From the NCBI RefSeq assembly GCF_014897675.1, contig NZ_JABUXU010000013.1, positions 62,001-126,000 of the forward strand: a DNA stretch of 64,000 bases, read 5' to 3'. Below, in pieces: positions 18,275 through 26,331 of this stretch. Every line of letters starts with the position of its first letter. The first letter of the stretch is position 1. Below the pieces are notes generated by a model that was not told the origin of the DNA, did not search any database, and saw only the letters and a list, made by a program, of their open reading frames with translations. Origin of the DNA: Advenella sp. FME57 (lineage in GTDB: Bacteria > Pseudomonadota > Gammaproteobacteria > Burkholderiales > Burkholderiaceae_B). The translations under genes and the position numbers were made by a program.

Positions 18275-19174
18275 ATGATGAACCTGACTTTAAAGGGCGT
18301 GCTTAAAACGGCCACGCCATGGTGCAGCCTATTATTGGTGCTTTCTTCAGCGATGGCACAGACGCCTGCCCAGCCGGAATCTGTAACGGGTGGCCGGCCA
18401 ACCGGCAGCGTGTCCACCACCCGCGGTACCATGGCCGACCCCGGACAGATACCGAACGCCCAGGCTCCGGCCAAACCACCCAAACCGACACCGGCTGCGC
18501 CGGCCAAACCGGTCAACGGTGAAAACCGCATTCCGGTGGGAACGCCAGGCTCCCTGCAAGCCAGGTTGGCGGCCTGTACCATGTGTCATGGCGCCACTGG
18601 CGTGCAGGGGGCTGATGCCTTCTATCCCCGCATTTCCGGCAAGCCGGCGCAATATCTTTATCAACAGCTGTTGCGTTTCCGCGAAGGGCGTCGTGAATAC
18701 CTGCCCATGAAACGCCTGCTGGTCACCCTGTCTGATGAGTACTTGTATGAAATTGCAGTCTGGTTCAGCAAGCAGACACCCGAGTATGCAACAGTGACGC
18801 CGCCGCGCGTATCGCCGCTTATTTTGCAGCAGGGCGAACAATTGGTTCTCCACGGCGCTGCAGAGCGCGGCATTCCCGCCTGTGTGGCCTGCCACGGAGA
18901 CAACCTCAAGGGCATGCAGCCGGGCATCCCGGGCCTGACCGGCCTGTCCAACGAGTATATTACGGCGCAGATGGGGGCCTGGCAGTATGGCATCCGTCAT
19001 TCGGTGGAGCCCGATTGCATGGGCGATATCGCCAGGAAAATGACCTCGGCCGAGGTGCAGGCTGTCTCGGCATGGCTATCCAGCCAGGATCCCCGTTTGC
19101 CGGGGACGATTAATGAATCGGCCAAAACGCCGGTGACCTGTGGGATTCAGACCGTGTCGGGAGCGCAGCAATGA
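18275..19174 (+). CDS. Di-haem cytochrome c (c4-like)
   Basis: Periplasmic electron carrier of 299 residues. A signal peptide (about 1-28, ending SAMAQ) is followed by a long Pro/Ala/Gly-rich linker (about 50-85). Two class I haem sites follow: CTMCH (101-105) and CVACH (203-207). The two-domain layout is like cytochrome c4 and the small cytochrome subunit of membrane dehydrogenases. It follows ampG after 9 bases and overlaps the next cytochrome gene by 4 bases, so the two cytochromes are made together and probably pass electrons to each other. Confidence 0.87.
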   Translation: MMNLTLKGVLKTATPWCSLLLVLSSAMAQTPAQPESVTGGRPTGSVSTTRGTMADPGQIPNAQAPAKPPKPTPAAPAKPVNGENRIPVGTPGSLQARLAACTMCHGATGVQGADAFYPRISGKPAQYLYQQLLRFREGRREYLPMKRLLVTLSDEYLYEIAVWFSKQTPEYATVTPPRVSPLILQQGEQLVLHGAAERGIPACVACHGDNLKGMQPGIPGLTGLSNEYITAQMGAWQYGIRHSVEPDCMGDIARKMTSAEVQAVSAWLSSQDPRLPGTINESAKTPVTCGIQTVSGAQQ

Positions 19175-20445
19175 AATGGCTTTCAAGAATTTGTGCTGCC
19201 GTAGTGGTGATCGGTCTGGTTGTAGCCGGCCTTATGTATTGGCAGGGTTCGCGCGATGGCCCGCTGGTGGCATCCGCACTGCCCAAGGGTGAGGCGTCTG
19301 CAGCGGTGATTGCGCGGGGAAAATATCTGACCCAGATCGGCAATTGTGTCGGGTGCCACACGGCAGTGGACACACCGGAATTTTCCGGCGGCAGCGGCCT
19401 GAAGACCGAGTTTGGTACGTTTTTCGCACCGAATATTACGCCCGATGCGCAACATGGAATCGGCAACTGGACCGCCGACGATTTCTGGCACACCCTGCAC
19501 AACGGCAAGGCGCCGGACGGCTCCTTGCTGTACCCGGCCTTTCCGTACCAGAGTTATTCGCATCTGAGCCGGGCCGATACCGATGCCATTTACAGTTACC
19601 TGAAAACCTTGCCGGCCAGCGATCGCCAGGCGCCCGCTCATGAGCTGCAGCAACCGTTCAATATGCGTTTTCTGCTGGCGTTCTGGCGTGCGCTGTATTT
19701 CCGGCCTGCTGATGCCGTGGCGCGCACCGAGCCGTCGGATGATGCGCTGGTGCGCGGCAGGCATCTGGTGGAGGGCGTGGCGCACTGCGCAGAATGCCAT
19801 ACACCGCGCAACAGCCTGGGAGGCATGGACCAAAGCCGTTTCCTGCAGGGCGGAAAAATGACAGATGGCATATGGTATGCGCCCGCACTGACAGGTGATA
19901 CCGATGGCGGACTGGGAGTATGGAGTGCTCAGGATATTGCGCATTTGCTATTGACCGGTGCATCCGTGCATGGCGCCGTGGTTGGCCCGATGAGCGAAGC
20001 ATTGCGCGGGGTTCAGTATCTGAATCAGCAGGATGTCTCCGATATTGCTGTTTATCTGAAATCATTGCCTGCCGCCGGCATCAAGATCGAACGTAGTGGA
20101 GATGTCAACGACACACTGTATTCCATGGGCAAAAAAATCTATGGACAGTATTGTGCTGCCTGTCATCAGGCCGATGGCAAAGGCGTGGAACAGGCATGGC
20201 CTGCGCTTGACGGCAATAGCCTGGTACGCGGACGGGATGTGACGGGGCTGTTGCGTGTGATCATGGATGGCGGGTTTACACCCACGACGGCCCAAACCCC
20301 GCAACCTTATGGCATGCCGCCATTCCGTCATTTTCTGAACGACCTGGAAATAGCGGCAGCGGCCACTTACATTCGCAATACCTGGGGTAATGAATCGGGC
20401 GGGGTCAATCAACGCGAGGTCAATCGCGTGCGCAATATGGATTGA
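19171..20445 (+). CDS. Tri-haem cytochrome c (alcohol/gluconate dehydrogenase cytochrome-subunit type)
   Basis: Membrane-anchored or secreted cytochrome of 424 residues with three CxxCH sites: C59-H63, C206-H210 and C328-H332. The N-terminal hydrophobic stretch (about 5-23) is an anchor or signal. GKYLTQIGNCVGCHTA, FAPNITPD, GIGNWTADDFW and RGRHLVEGVAHCAECHTPRN match the cytochrome subunit of membrane-bound alcohol, gluconate and aldehyde dehydrogenases. That subunit normally sits with a flavin or PQQ catalytic subunit, and none is in the window, so the electron donor is unknown. ATGA overlap with the di-haem cytochrome gene upstream. A terminator follows. Confidence 0.87.
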   Translation: MKWLSRICAAVVVIGLVVAGLMYWQGSRDGPLVASALPKGEASAAVIARGKYLTQIGNCVGCHTAVDTPEFSGGSGLKTEFGTFFAPNITPDAQHGIGNWTADDFWHTLHNGKAPDGSLLYPAFPYQSYSHLSRADTDAIYSYLKTLPASDRQAPAHELQQPFNMRFLLAFWRALYFRPADAVARTEPSDDALVRGRHLVEGVAHCAECHTPRNSLGGMDQSRFLQGGKMTDGIWYAPALTGDTDGGLGVWSAQDIAHLLLTGASVHGAVVGPMSEALRGVQYLNQQDVSDIAVYLKSLPAAGIKIERSGDVNDTLYSMGKKIYGQYCAACHQADGKGVEQAWPALDGNSLVRGRDVTGLLRVIMDGGFTPTTAQTPQPYGMPPFRHFLNDLEIAAAATYIRNTWGNESGGVNQREVNRVRNMD

Positions 20446-20477
20446 GGGCGATCAGATTGGCGGGTGATGATTTGACA

Positions 20478-20507
20478 GTCGATCAATTGATGGTCGGTCA
20501 ATTGATG
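20478..20507. repeat. Tandem 15-bp repeat
   Basis: Two adjacent units, GTCGATCAATTGATG and GTCGGTCAATTGATG, differ by one base. Each carries the TCAATTGA palindrome. They lie just after the cytochrome operon. No function can be assigned. Confidence 0.6.
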
Positions 20508-20672
20508 GCCGGAGCGCGTGCGCAGGCCGGCCTGGATTGGTTGTTGTAGCCGGCCGCTGAACCGCCAGGACTCAATAGTGACGTCGGCGTGTCGTGCCGC
20601 GCGCCGTTGGCGCCGGTGTTGGCGTTGCCGCAATTAGCGCTGCCGTTGAGTGTTGCGTATCAATGGGCTGAC

Positions 20673-20704
20673 GGGAACTACCGGTTCGGCAGCTCCCGGT
20701 TTTT
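20673..20704 (+). terminator. Intrinsic terminator after the cytochrome operon
   Basis: GGGAACTACCG (20673-20683) pairs with CGGCAGCTCCC (20687-20697) across a GTT loop, with two A-C mismatches, and is followed by GG and TTTTT. It ends just before the convergent xthA stop codon. Confidence 0.6.
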
Positions 20705-20709
20705 GCTGG

Positions 20710-21513
20710 TCAGCCTCTTGCTACCGGCTCCAGCTTCCAGTCATAATCGATGGTCAACGGGGCATGATCCGAGAAGCGTTCATCCTTGTAAATGGATGTG
20801 GCGATGGCTTTTTCAGCAATGCCTGGCGTGGCGATCTGGTAATCGATACGCCAGCCTACGTTCTTTGCCCAGGCCTGGCCGCGATTACTCCACCAGGTGT
20901 ACTGATCCGGTTCTTCGTTGACCTTGCGAAAAACGTCCACGAAGCCGCGGCGGTCAAACACATCTGAAATCCAGGCGCGCTCCTCCGGAGTGAAGCCGGA
21001 GTTTTTGAGATTGCCTTTCCAGTTCTTCAGGTCGATTTCCCGGTGCGCGATATTCCAGTCGCCGCAGATTATGTAGTTATGGCCGGTTTTCCGATGGTCT
21101 TCCATCATGGCGTCGACCCAGGGCCCGAAATGCTCCAGGAAACGGAACTTGGCGGCCTGCCGCTCGTCTCCGCTGGAACCCGAAGGCAGATAGGCGCTGA
21201 TGATGGTCAGGTCCTTGAAATCTGCACGCAAGATCCTGCCTTCACGATCGAATTCATCGCAGGCCATGCCGGCACTGACATTGGCATCGTGTTTCAGATA
21301 CAGGCCTACACCGCTGTAGCCCTTTTTCTCTGCATGGCAGAAGTAGCCGGTGTAATTGAGCGGGTGACGCAGTTCGTCGATGAGGTCCGCATCCTGGATC
21401 TTGATTTCCTGCAGACAGATGACATCTGCATTATGATTTTCCATCCATTGAGCCAGCCCCTTGCGGAAGGCGGAACGCAGGCCGTTGACATTGAGTGAGG
21501 TAACACGAAGCAC
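20710..21513 (-). CDS. xthA: Exodeoxyribonuclease III (AP endonuclease)
   Basis: DNA-repair nuclease that cleaves at abasic sites and trims 3' ends, 267 residues, matching the ExoIII length (268). The N-terminus MLRVTSLNVNGLRSA, the metal-binding Glu in VICLQEIKI (about 32-40), CGDWNIAH near 150 and the catalytic His in DHAPL near the C-terminus are all present. The start is GTG at 21513, with AAGGA six bases upstream. Monocistronic by position, convergent with the cytochrome operon. Confidence 0.94.
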   Translation of the reverse strand: MLRVTSLNVNGLRSAFRKGLAQWMENHNADVICLQEIKIQDADLIDELRHPLNYTGYFCHAEKKGYSGVGLYLKHDANVSAGMACDEFDREGRILRADFKDLTIISAYLPSGSSGDERQAAKFRFLEHFGPWVDAMMEDHRKTGHNYIICGDWNIAHREIDLKNWKGNLKNSGFTPEERAWISDVFDRRGFVDVFRKVNEEPDQYTWWSNRGQAWAKNVGWRIDYQIATPGIAEKAIATSIYKDERFSDHAPLTIDYDWKLEPVARG

Positions 21514-21858
21514 GGGGAATCCTTTTTGATGAATCAGCGCGAGCCCTATTGTAGCGCCTGAGGCGGGATCGCCACAATCGCTGATCGCGGGTCATTGTTT
21601 GCGCCAGTACGGGATTGGCGCCGCAGCGATCGTGATCATCATGTTCACCACACCAGCGAACTGTCGTTACCAGCGCTGCGAGCGCCTTGGGGTCAGTCGG
21701 GACGGCGACAAGCCATGTGTCGATAGCATGGGGTTATGACATATGTAATAACTGCGCCGTATCGCCATGGTTGCTCATGGGCCGAGGGATTGCCCATCAG
21801 GCGCATCAGGACGCCGGCGTTAAGGCCGATCCTGCGTAGCGGCCTGTAGGCCTGCCGG
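21514..21858. other. Gene-free stretch between xthA and the EamA gene
   Basis: This 345-base gap lies downstream of the EamA gene and upstream of xthA, both on the minus strand. Its end near xthA holds the GTG ribosome site. A 37-codon plus-strand frame from 21736 opens with MTYVIT but shows no cysteines in ferredoxin order; I do not call it a gene. A small GCCTG-CAGGC hairpin overlaps the EamA stop. Nothing else recognised. Confidence 0.4.
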
Positions 21859-22719
21859 TCAGGCAGCGTGCCCGGTCTGCTTGCGTGGCCATACCGCCGC
21901 TGTAATGATCAGTACAGCGCCCAGTGCCATTTTCAGCGTGGGCTGTTCGTTGAACAATACCATGGCAAAGGCGATGGCATAAACGGGTTCGAGGGCAATA
22001 ATGAGACCGGCACTGCGGGCGGGAATGCTGCGCAGGCTATGGACAAATAGAAAATGCGAGAGCGCTGTGCAGATCACGCCCAGTACGATCAGCCACAGCA
22101 GGCTGCTATCGGACAGCATGGCCATGCCACCCAGCCCCAGCGGCAGGCAAAGAAGCAGTACGACCAGATTCTGCCAGAAGGCGATCTGTATGGCGTTGAG
22201 CCGGCCAAGCGTGCGGTTGATGAGGGCTAGTGCGGCAAAGGTAATGGCGGAGATCACGCCCCAGAACAGGCCGATGGTGCCTGCATTGTTCAGGTCTATC
22301 GCAGGCGTCACCAGAATCAGCCCGCTGATCACCAATACCACCAGGATCCAGTCCATGAGATTGACCTGATCCTTGAGCACCAGTCGCTCCAGTAGCGTAA
22401 TAAAGGCGGGAAAACTGGCAAAACCCAGGGTGGCAATGGCAATGCCGCCGGTTTTGACGGCCATGAAAAAGGTCACCCAGTGAATCGTCAATGCCAGCCC
22501 GGAACAAAGCAGGGACACGTAGCTGCGGCGGTCAAGGCCGCGCATGATCGAGGTTTTAAGGCACAGTGCAACGGCATACAGGGCCAGCACGGCAAACAGG
22601 GCCCGACCGAATGTAATGGTCATGGGGCTGGCGTGAATCACATGGCCCAACACGCCGGTGAGTCCGAAAAAAACGGCGGCGATGTGCGCGCTGGTCAGGC
22701 CTTTTTGTCGCGGTGTCAT
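21859..22719 (-). CDS. EamA/DMT-family transporter
   Basis: Inner-membrane exporter of the drug/metabolite superfamily, 286 residues with about ten helices arranged as two EamA repeats. The first repeat opens with HIAAVFFGLTGVLGHVI and ends near residue 145 (VVLVISGLILV); the second closes with LEPVYAIAFAMVLFNEQP and a short Lys-rich tail, as in EamA proteins. The start at 22719 (MTPRQKG) is chosen because the open frame upstream to 22809 adds a polar extension that family members lack and runs into a palindrome. Substrates of this family are mostly amino acids or other small metabolites; none can be predicted here. Confidence 0.82.
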   Translation of the reverse strand: MTPRQKGLTSAHIAAVFFGLTGVLGHVIHASPMTITFGRALFAVLALYAVALCLKTSIMRGLDRRSYVSLLCSGLALTIHWVTFFMAVKTGGIAIATLGFASFPAFITLLERLVLKDQVNLMDWILVVLVISGLILVTPAIDLNNAGTIGLFWGVISAITFAALALINRTLGRLNAIQIAFWQNLVVLLLCLPLGLGGMAMLSDSSLLWLIVLGVICTALSHFLFVHSLRSIPARSAGLIIALEPVYAIAFAMVLFNEQPTLKMALGAVLIITAAVWPRKQTGHAA

Positions 22720-22805
22720 GTCAGGGGTGTTCGCTCGGGCAAACCCGTATTGTGGAGATCGGCGAGGCATTTGGCAAGCGTTTGGCGTCTGATTCAGTTC
22801 ATTGA

Positions 22806-22836
22806 CCATGAGAATGGTTCGTTACCATTCTCATGG
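22806..22836. repeat. Perfect 13-bp palindrome (operator or hairpin)
   Basis: CCATGAGAATGGT (22806-22818) and ACCATTCTCATGG (22824-22836) form a perfect inverted repeat around TCGTT. It lies 32 bases after the dioxygenase stop and 87 bases before the EamA start, both on the minus strand. No T-run follows on either side, so a protein-binding operator is at least as likely as a terminator. The TGAGAAT/ATTCTCA halves are Fur-like in sequence but too far apart for a classical Fur box. Confidence 0.65.
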
Positions 22837-22868
22837 CTGCGAGCAGCCCTCCCGGTCGCGCCGCTTGC

Positions 22869-23681
22869 CTAAGTGGGTGTCTGGCTGAAGCGGAAGCTGG
22901 ACGCCGTGATGGAACCGAAGGCATGCGCTTCGTGGTATGACAGCGTGGCCGGATCCTGCTGCGCGGCGCCGGCAGCGACCATCAGGGGAATCAGGTGGTC
23001 TTCGTGGGCGTGAGCCAATCTGGCCGAGGGCGCCTGCTCCCAGTGAAGCAGGCCGTTTGCGCGTTGCTCGGGATTGCTGCCCACGACGGTTTGCTGCAGC
23101 CAGGCGTCAAACTGCGCAGATGGCTGTGCGCCGCGCTCATCCAGAAGGCGCAGATTGTGATAGCTCAGGCCGCTGCCGATAATCAGCACGCCTTCCTCTC
23201 TGAGTGGCGTCAGCAACTGGCCCAATTGCAGATGAAATGCCGGATCATAATCCTTGCGGATGGAAAGCTGCACCATGGGAATATTTGCCTGGGGAAAGGC
23301 CACGGCCATGGGTACGAATGCGCCGTGATCGAAGCCACGCTCGGCGTCCTGTGCAATAGCGATGCCACCAGCCTGCAGCAAGGTCTGCACGCGTGCGGCC
23401 AATGCCGGGTCGCCGGGTGCCGGATATTGCACCGCGTAGGTATGCTCGGGAAAGCCATAATAATCGTACAGCATGCCCGGTTGCGCGGCGGTGCTTACGG
23501 TGACTTCATCTGTAATCCAATGAGCCGATACCATCAACACGGCCTTTGGCGTTGCCGGCAACTGTGCCGGCAGGCGCTGCAGCGAGTCGTGCAACGCGGC
23601 GTACATGGGTTTCCATTCCTCAACCCAGGGCCACGGGCCGCCGCCGTGCGAAATAAAATAAACAGGCATTGTCATCATCAT
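22869..23681 (-). CDS. Extradiol ring-cleavage dioxygenase, DODA/YgiD family
   Basis: Class III (LigB-like) extradiol dioxygenase of 270 residues, related to E. coli YgiD and plant 4,5-DOPA dioxygenase. The metal-binding His of SHGGGPW (H12) and the RGFDHGAFVPMAVAFP segment (about 112-128) are diagnostic, with GSGLSYHNLR near 170. The natural substrate of bacterial members is uncertain; they are often co-located with DoxX and LysR genes, as here. It starts with three closely spaced Met codons. Likely in one unit with the DoxX gene, although 270 bases separate them. Confidence 0.87.
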   Translation of the reverse strand: MMMTMPVYFISHGGGPWPWVEEWKPMYAALHDSLQRLPAQLPATPKAVLMVSAHWITDEVTVSTAAQPGMLYDYYGFPEHTYAVQYPAPGDPALAARVQTLLQAGGIAIAQDAERGFDHGAFVPMAVAFPQANIPMVQLSIRKDYDPAFHLQLGQLLTPLREEGVLIIGSGLSYHNLRLLDERGAQPSAQFDAWLQQTVVGSNPEQRANGLLHWEQAPSARLAHAHEDHLIPLMVAAGAAQQDPATLSYHEAHAFGSITASSFRFSQTPT

Positions 23682-23951
23682 CTCCGTAAGCTTAAATGTA
23701 CAGGCGGGCAGATCGGTCGTCTTGCGCTGTGCAGGATGTCCTCCGGCGTCGGGCCGGACAGGATATGGCCGCAGGTGTACAGGCCCGATTGGCTGGGCGA
23801 AAAAATCAAAAAGTGGAAAGAAAAACCTGCTGCGCTGCCCCTTGCGGGGAGCGGATGCAGTAGCCCGGCACGTTGATGGTCAATGTCGATCCGGCAGGCT
23901 TGGCTCAGTCGGGACCGGCTGTGCCCGGGCGTATGGGGTCGGAAGGTCGTT

Positions 23952-24344
23952 TTAGGCTTTGCGGCTGCTATCGATACTGAAGGTGCCAGGGCCTGCCGCA
24001 GCAATGAACAGGAAGATGAAGCAGTAAAGCACGGCGGTTTCGCCGCCATTCATGAGCGGGAACAGTGCATTGCCCTGAGGCGCATGGGCGTAGAAATAGG
24101 CAACTGCCGTCATGCCAGAAGCGATGAACGCTGCAGAACGGGTGAACAGACCAAGAATAAGCAAAATCCCGGCAACCAGTTCGATCATGCCGGCGATGCC
24201 AGGCATGGACAATGCTTGCAGGTTGTCGAACATTGCAACATGAGGGACATGGAAGTATTTGGCGGTGCCATGCAACACCAGGGTGTAGCCGGACACGATA
24301 CGGAGCAGGGCAAGGGCGTAGGGAACCAGATGGTCTGTTTTCAT
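23952..24344 (-). CDS. DoxX-family membrane protein
   Basis: Small inner-membrane protein of 130 residues with four hydrophobic helices, as in DoxX/YphA. ALALLRIVSGYTLVLHGTAK begins the first helix; IAGMIELVAGILLILGLFTR and AFIASGMTAVAYFYAHAP follow, both standard for the family. DoxX proteins are linked to quinone or thiol redox reactions, with no firm role. Divergent from the LysR gene, which is probably its regulator; the dioxygenase follows downstream on the same strand. Confidence 0.85.
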   Translation of the reverse strand: MKTDHLVPYALALLRIVSGYTLVLHGTAKYFHVPHVAMFDNLQALSMPGIAGMIELVAGILLILGLFTRSAAFIASGMTAVAYFYAHAPQGNALFPLMNGGETAVLYCFIFLFIAAAGPGTFSIDSSRKA

Positions 24345-24406
24345 GATTAATCCTTAGGTCAGGTAAATAATCGATACGGCGGATGCCTGATATGACTTTA
24401 TCGGTA

Positions 24407-24540
24407 ATTGCAAAAAATCACAATTGAACAATGAACTCGCCGGGCTGGTACCGCATCGGATAATGTATGAAACAGTGTAATCGTATGTCATCAGGAAATA
24501 TATACTGATATTATTAATAAACTATTTCCTATAAGGAAAT
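24407..24540. promoter_or_regulatory. Divergent control region with a LysR-type dyad
   Basis: The 280-base gap between the DoxX gene (minus) and the LysR gene (plus) is AT-rich. It contains ATTG-N10-CAAT (24407-24424), the form of a LysR-type T-N11-A box, and a second dyad ATTTCC-TATAA-GGAAAT (24524-24540) nearer the regulator gene. Autoregulation and control of doxX from this region is inference from the divergent layout. Confidence 0.4.
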
Positions 24541-24624
24541 GATAAATGCAGCATATTTGCGACGGTAATGTGCAATCGGCCACGGTCGGATATGCAATTG
24601 CACTGGGTATGAGGGAGTTTTCGT

Positions 24625-25506
24625 ATGGATACGCTACTGAGTATCAAGGTGTTCTGTGAAGTGGTGCGTGCCGGCAGTTTTGTGGGCGCGGCCCGGCATT
24701 TGGGGATATCCAATCCCATGGCAAGTAAACATATTGTGCATCTGGAGCAGCAGGTGGGCGCACGCCTGTTGCATCGCACCAGCCGCAGGTTGAGCCTGAC
24801 CGAGGCCGGTCAGCTGTACTATGACAAATGTGTTGATGCCCTGGATGTGCTGGATCAGGCCGAGGCGGCGCTGGGCGATCGTCAGGGGGAGCCCAGTGGT
24901 GTGCTGCGGGTCACCGCGCCGGTATGGTTCGCCAGCAACCGTATTGCCCAATTGCTGGTGCAATACCAGAAGCGATATCCCAGGGTGGTGCTGGATCTTT
25001 ACCTGACCAATAGCAAGATCGAACTTGCCCAGGCCGGGATGGATCTGGCAATACGGGTCACGCATGAGCCGGAACCGCAATTGATCGTGCGCAAGATCGG
25101 GACTGTCCGGCTGATGCTGGTATCCAGCCCGGACTACATCAGTCGCATGGGCCAACCACAGTCCGTTCAGGATCTTGAGCGGTACGGCGCGGTCATGCCC
25201 AATTATCGCGATCGCAATGATTATCTGCTGCAGGGGCCTGCAGGCATGATGAAGTTCAGCCTGCATAGCCTGATGAAGTTGAACGACACGACATTAAGTC
25301 GCGAACTGGTGTTGGCCGGCATGGGCATTGCCATGCTGCCGGCCTGGCTGGTGGAGGATGATTTGCGCCAGGAACGCCTGTTGCGCCTGCTGCCCGATCA
25401 TGACAGCCCGCCGCTGGATATTTTCGCCAGCTACATCAGTCGCCAGTATCAGACCGGAAAAGTGCGCAGCTTTATTGATTTTTTCTCTGCTGCCATGGCG
25501 CCGTAG
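24625..25506 (+). CDS. LysR-type transcriptional regulator
   Basis: 293-residue LysR regulator. The N-terminal winged helix-turn-helix covers about residues 1-60 ([20 protein letters not shown] is the recognition part), followed by the linker helix and an effector domain with [19 protein letters not shown] near 94-112. It belongs to the CrgA/AaeR-like subgroup ([18 protein letters not shown]). Divergent from the DoxX gene and upstream of pyrE. The likely target is the doxX-dioxygenase group. The effector is unknown. Confidence 0.9.
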   Translation: MDTLLSIKVFCEVVRAGSFVGAARHLGISNPMASKHIVHLEQQVGARLLHRTSRRLSLTEAGQLYYDKCVDALDVLDQAEAALGDRQGEPSGVLRVTAPVWFASNRIAQLLVQYQKRYPRVVLDLYLTNSKIELAQAGMDLAIRVTHEPEPQLIVRKIGTVRLMLVSSPDYISRMGQPQSVQDLERYGAVMPNYRDRNDYLLQGPAGMMKFSLHSLMKLNDTTLSRELVLAGMGIAMLPAWLVEDDLRQERLLRLLPDHDSPPLDIFASYISRQYQTGKVRSFIDFFSAAMAP

Positions 25507-25565
25507 GGCGCGCTTGCTTTATCATTGCGGGGTCTACAACATATCGATATTTCAGCAGGAACACC

Positions 25566-26237
25566 ATGTCTTCTCAGAACCGTCTTGATTTTGTCCGATT
25601 CGCCTCGCAGGAAGGGGTCTTGCGCTTTGGGCAGTTCAAAGTAAAGTCCGGGCGCCTTAGTCCCTATTTTTTCAACGCCGGCCTGTTCAATACCGGCAGA
25701 TCGGTCGGCGAGCTTGGTCGATTCTATGCGCAGGCATTGCTCGATTCGGGACAGGGCTTCGATATGTTGTTTGGCCCTGCCTACAAGGGTATCCCGCTGG
25801 CGGCGGCCACGGCCATTGCATTGGCTGGTCAGGGGCCGCAAGCGGCCGATGTGCCGTTTGCCTTCAACCGTAAGGAAGCCAAGGCCCATGGCGAGGGCGG
25901 TACACTGGTGGGCGCGCCGCTACAGGGACGTGTCGTGATTATTGACGATGTGATTACCGCCGGTACGTCGGTACGCGAATCCGTGGAGATCATTCGTGCT
26001 GCCGGCGCCACGCCAGCAGCCGTGCTTATTGCGCTTGACCGGATGGAGCGCGCCGGCGCCGATGATGCGCTGTCGGCCCATTCTGCCGTGCAGGATGTGC
26101 AACAGAAGTACGGGATGCCTGTCATTAGCATCGCATCGCTGGACGATATCATGCAATTGCTTGATGAGGATGCAACGTTTGCCCAGTATCAGGCAGCGGT
26201 GTCGGCCTACCGGAACAAATACGGGATTGCCGGCTGA
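25566..26237 (+). CDS. pyrE: Orotate phosphoribosyltransferase (PyrE)
   Basis: Converts orotate and PRPP to OMP in pyrimidine synthesis; 223 residues, slightly longer than the E. coli enzyme. The PRPP-binding motif [16 protein letters not shown] is near residues 122-137. [14 protein letters not shown] near 65-78 and [12 protein letters not shown] near 100-111 (catalytic Lys loop) are intact. The gene has its own leader of 59 bases after the LysR gene and is convergent with gatB. Confidence 0.95.
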   Translation: MSSQNRLDFVRFASQEGVLRFGQFKVKSGRLSPYFFNAGLFNTGRSVGELGRFYAQALLDSGQGFDMLFGPAYKGIPLAAATAIALAGQGPQAADVPFAFNRKEAKAHGEGGTLVGAPLQGRVVIIDDVITAGTSVRESVEIIRAAGATPAAVLIALDRMERAGADDALSAHSAVQDVQQKYGMPVISIASLDDIMQLLDEDATFAQYQAAVSAYRNKYGIAG

Positions 26238-26247
26238 ATACAGCAAT

Positions 26248-26318
26248 AAGCCGAGAGGCTTTCTGCGGCGCTTGCCGCAGATACCTGCTGCAGTGGTCGG
26301 TTGGTGGACCACTGCAGC
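26248..26318. terminator. Hairpin cluster between convergent pyrE and gatB
   Basis: Three successive hairpins fill the 94-base convergent gap: AAGCC-GAGA-GGCTT (26248-26261), CTGCGGC-GCTT-GCCGCAG (26263-26280), and a 12-bp stem GCTGCAGTGGTC/GACCACTGCAGC (26287-26318) with an 8-base loop. T-runs are short, so termination may be factor-aided, or the hairpins may protect the 3' ends of both messages. Confidence 0.5.
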
Positions 26319-26331
26319 ATATCCTGAACGG

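Noticed and set aside
21736-21850. Plus-strand frame opening with MTYVIT, like the start of a 7Fe ferredoxin
   Set aside because: Only six residues agree; the expected CxxCxxC pattern is absent and no ribosome site is present.
24522-24779. Minus-strand frame overlapping the start of the LysR gene
   Set aside because: Most of it is antisense to the HTH-coding region and it has no recognisable protein features.
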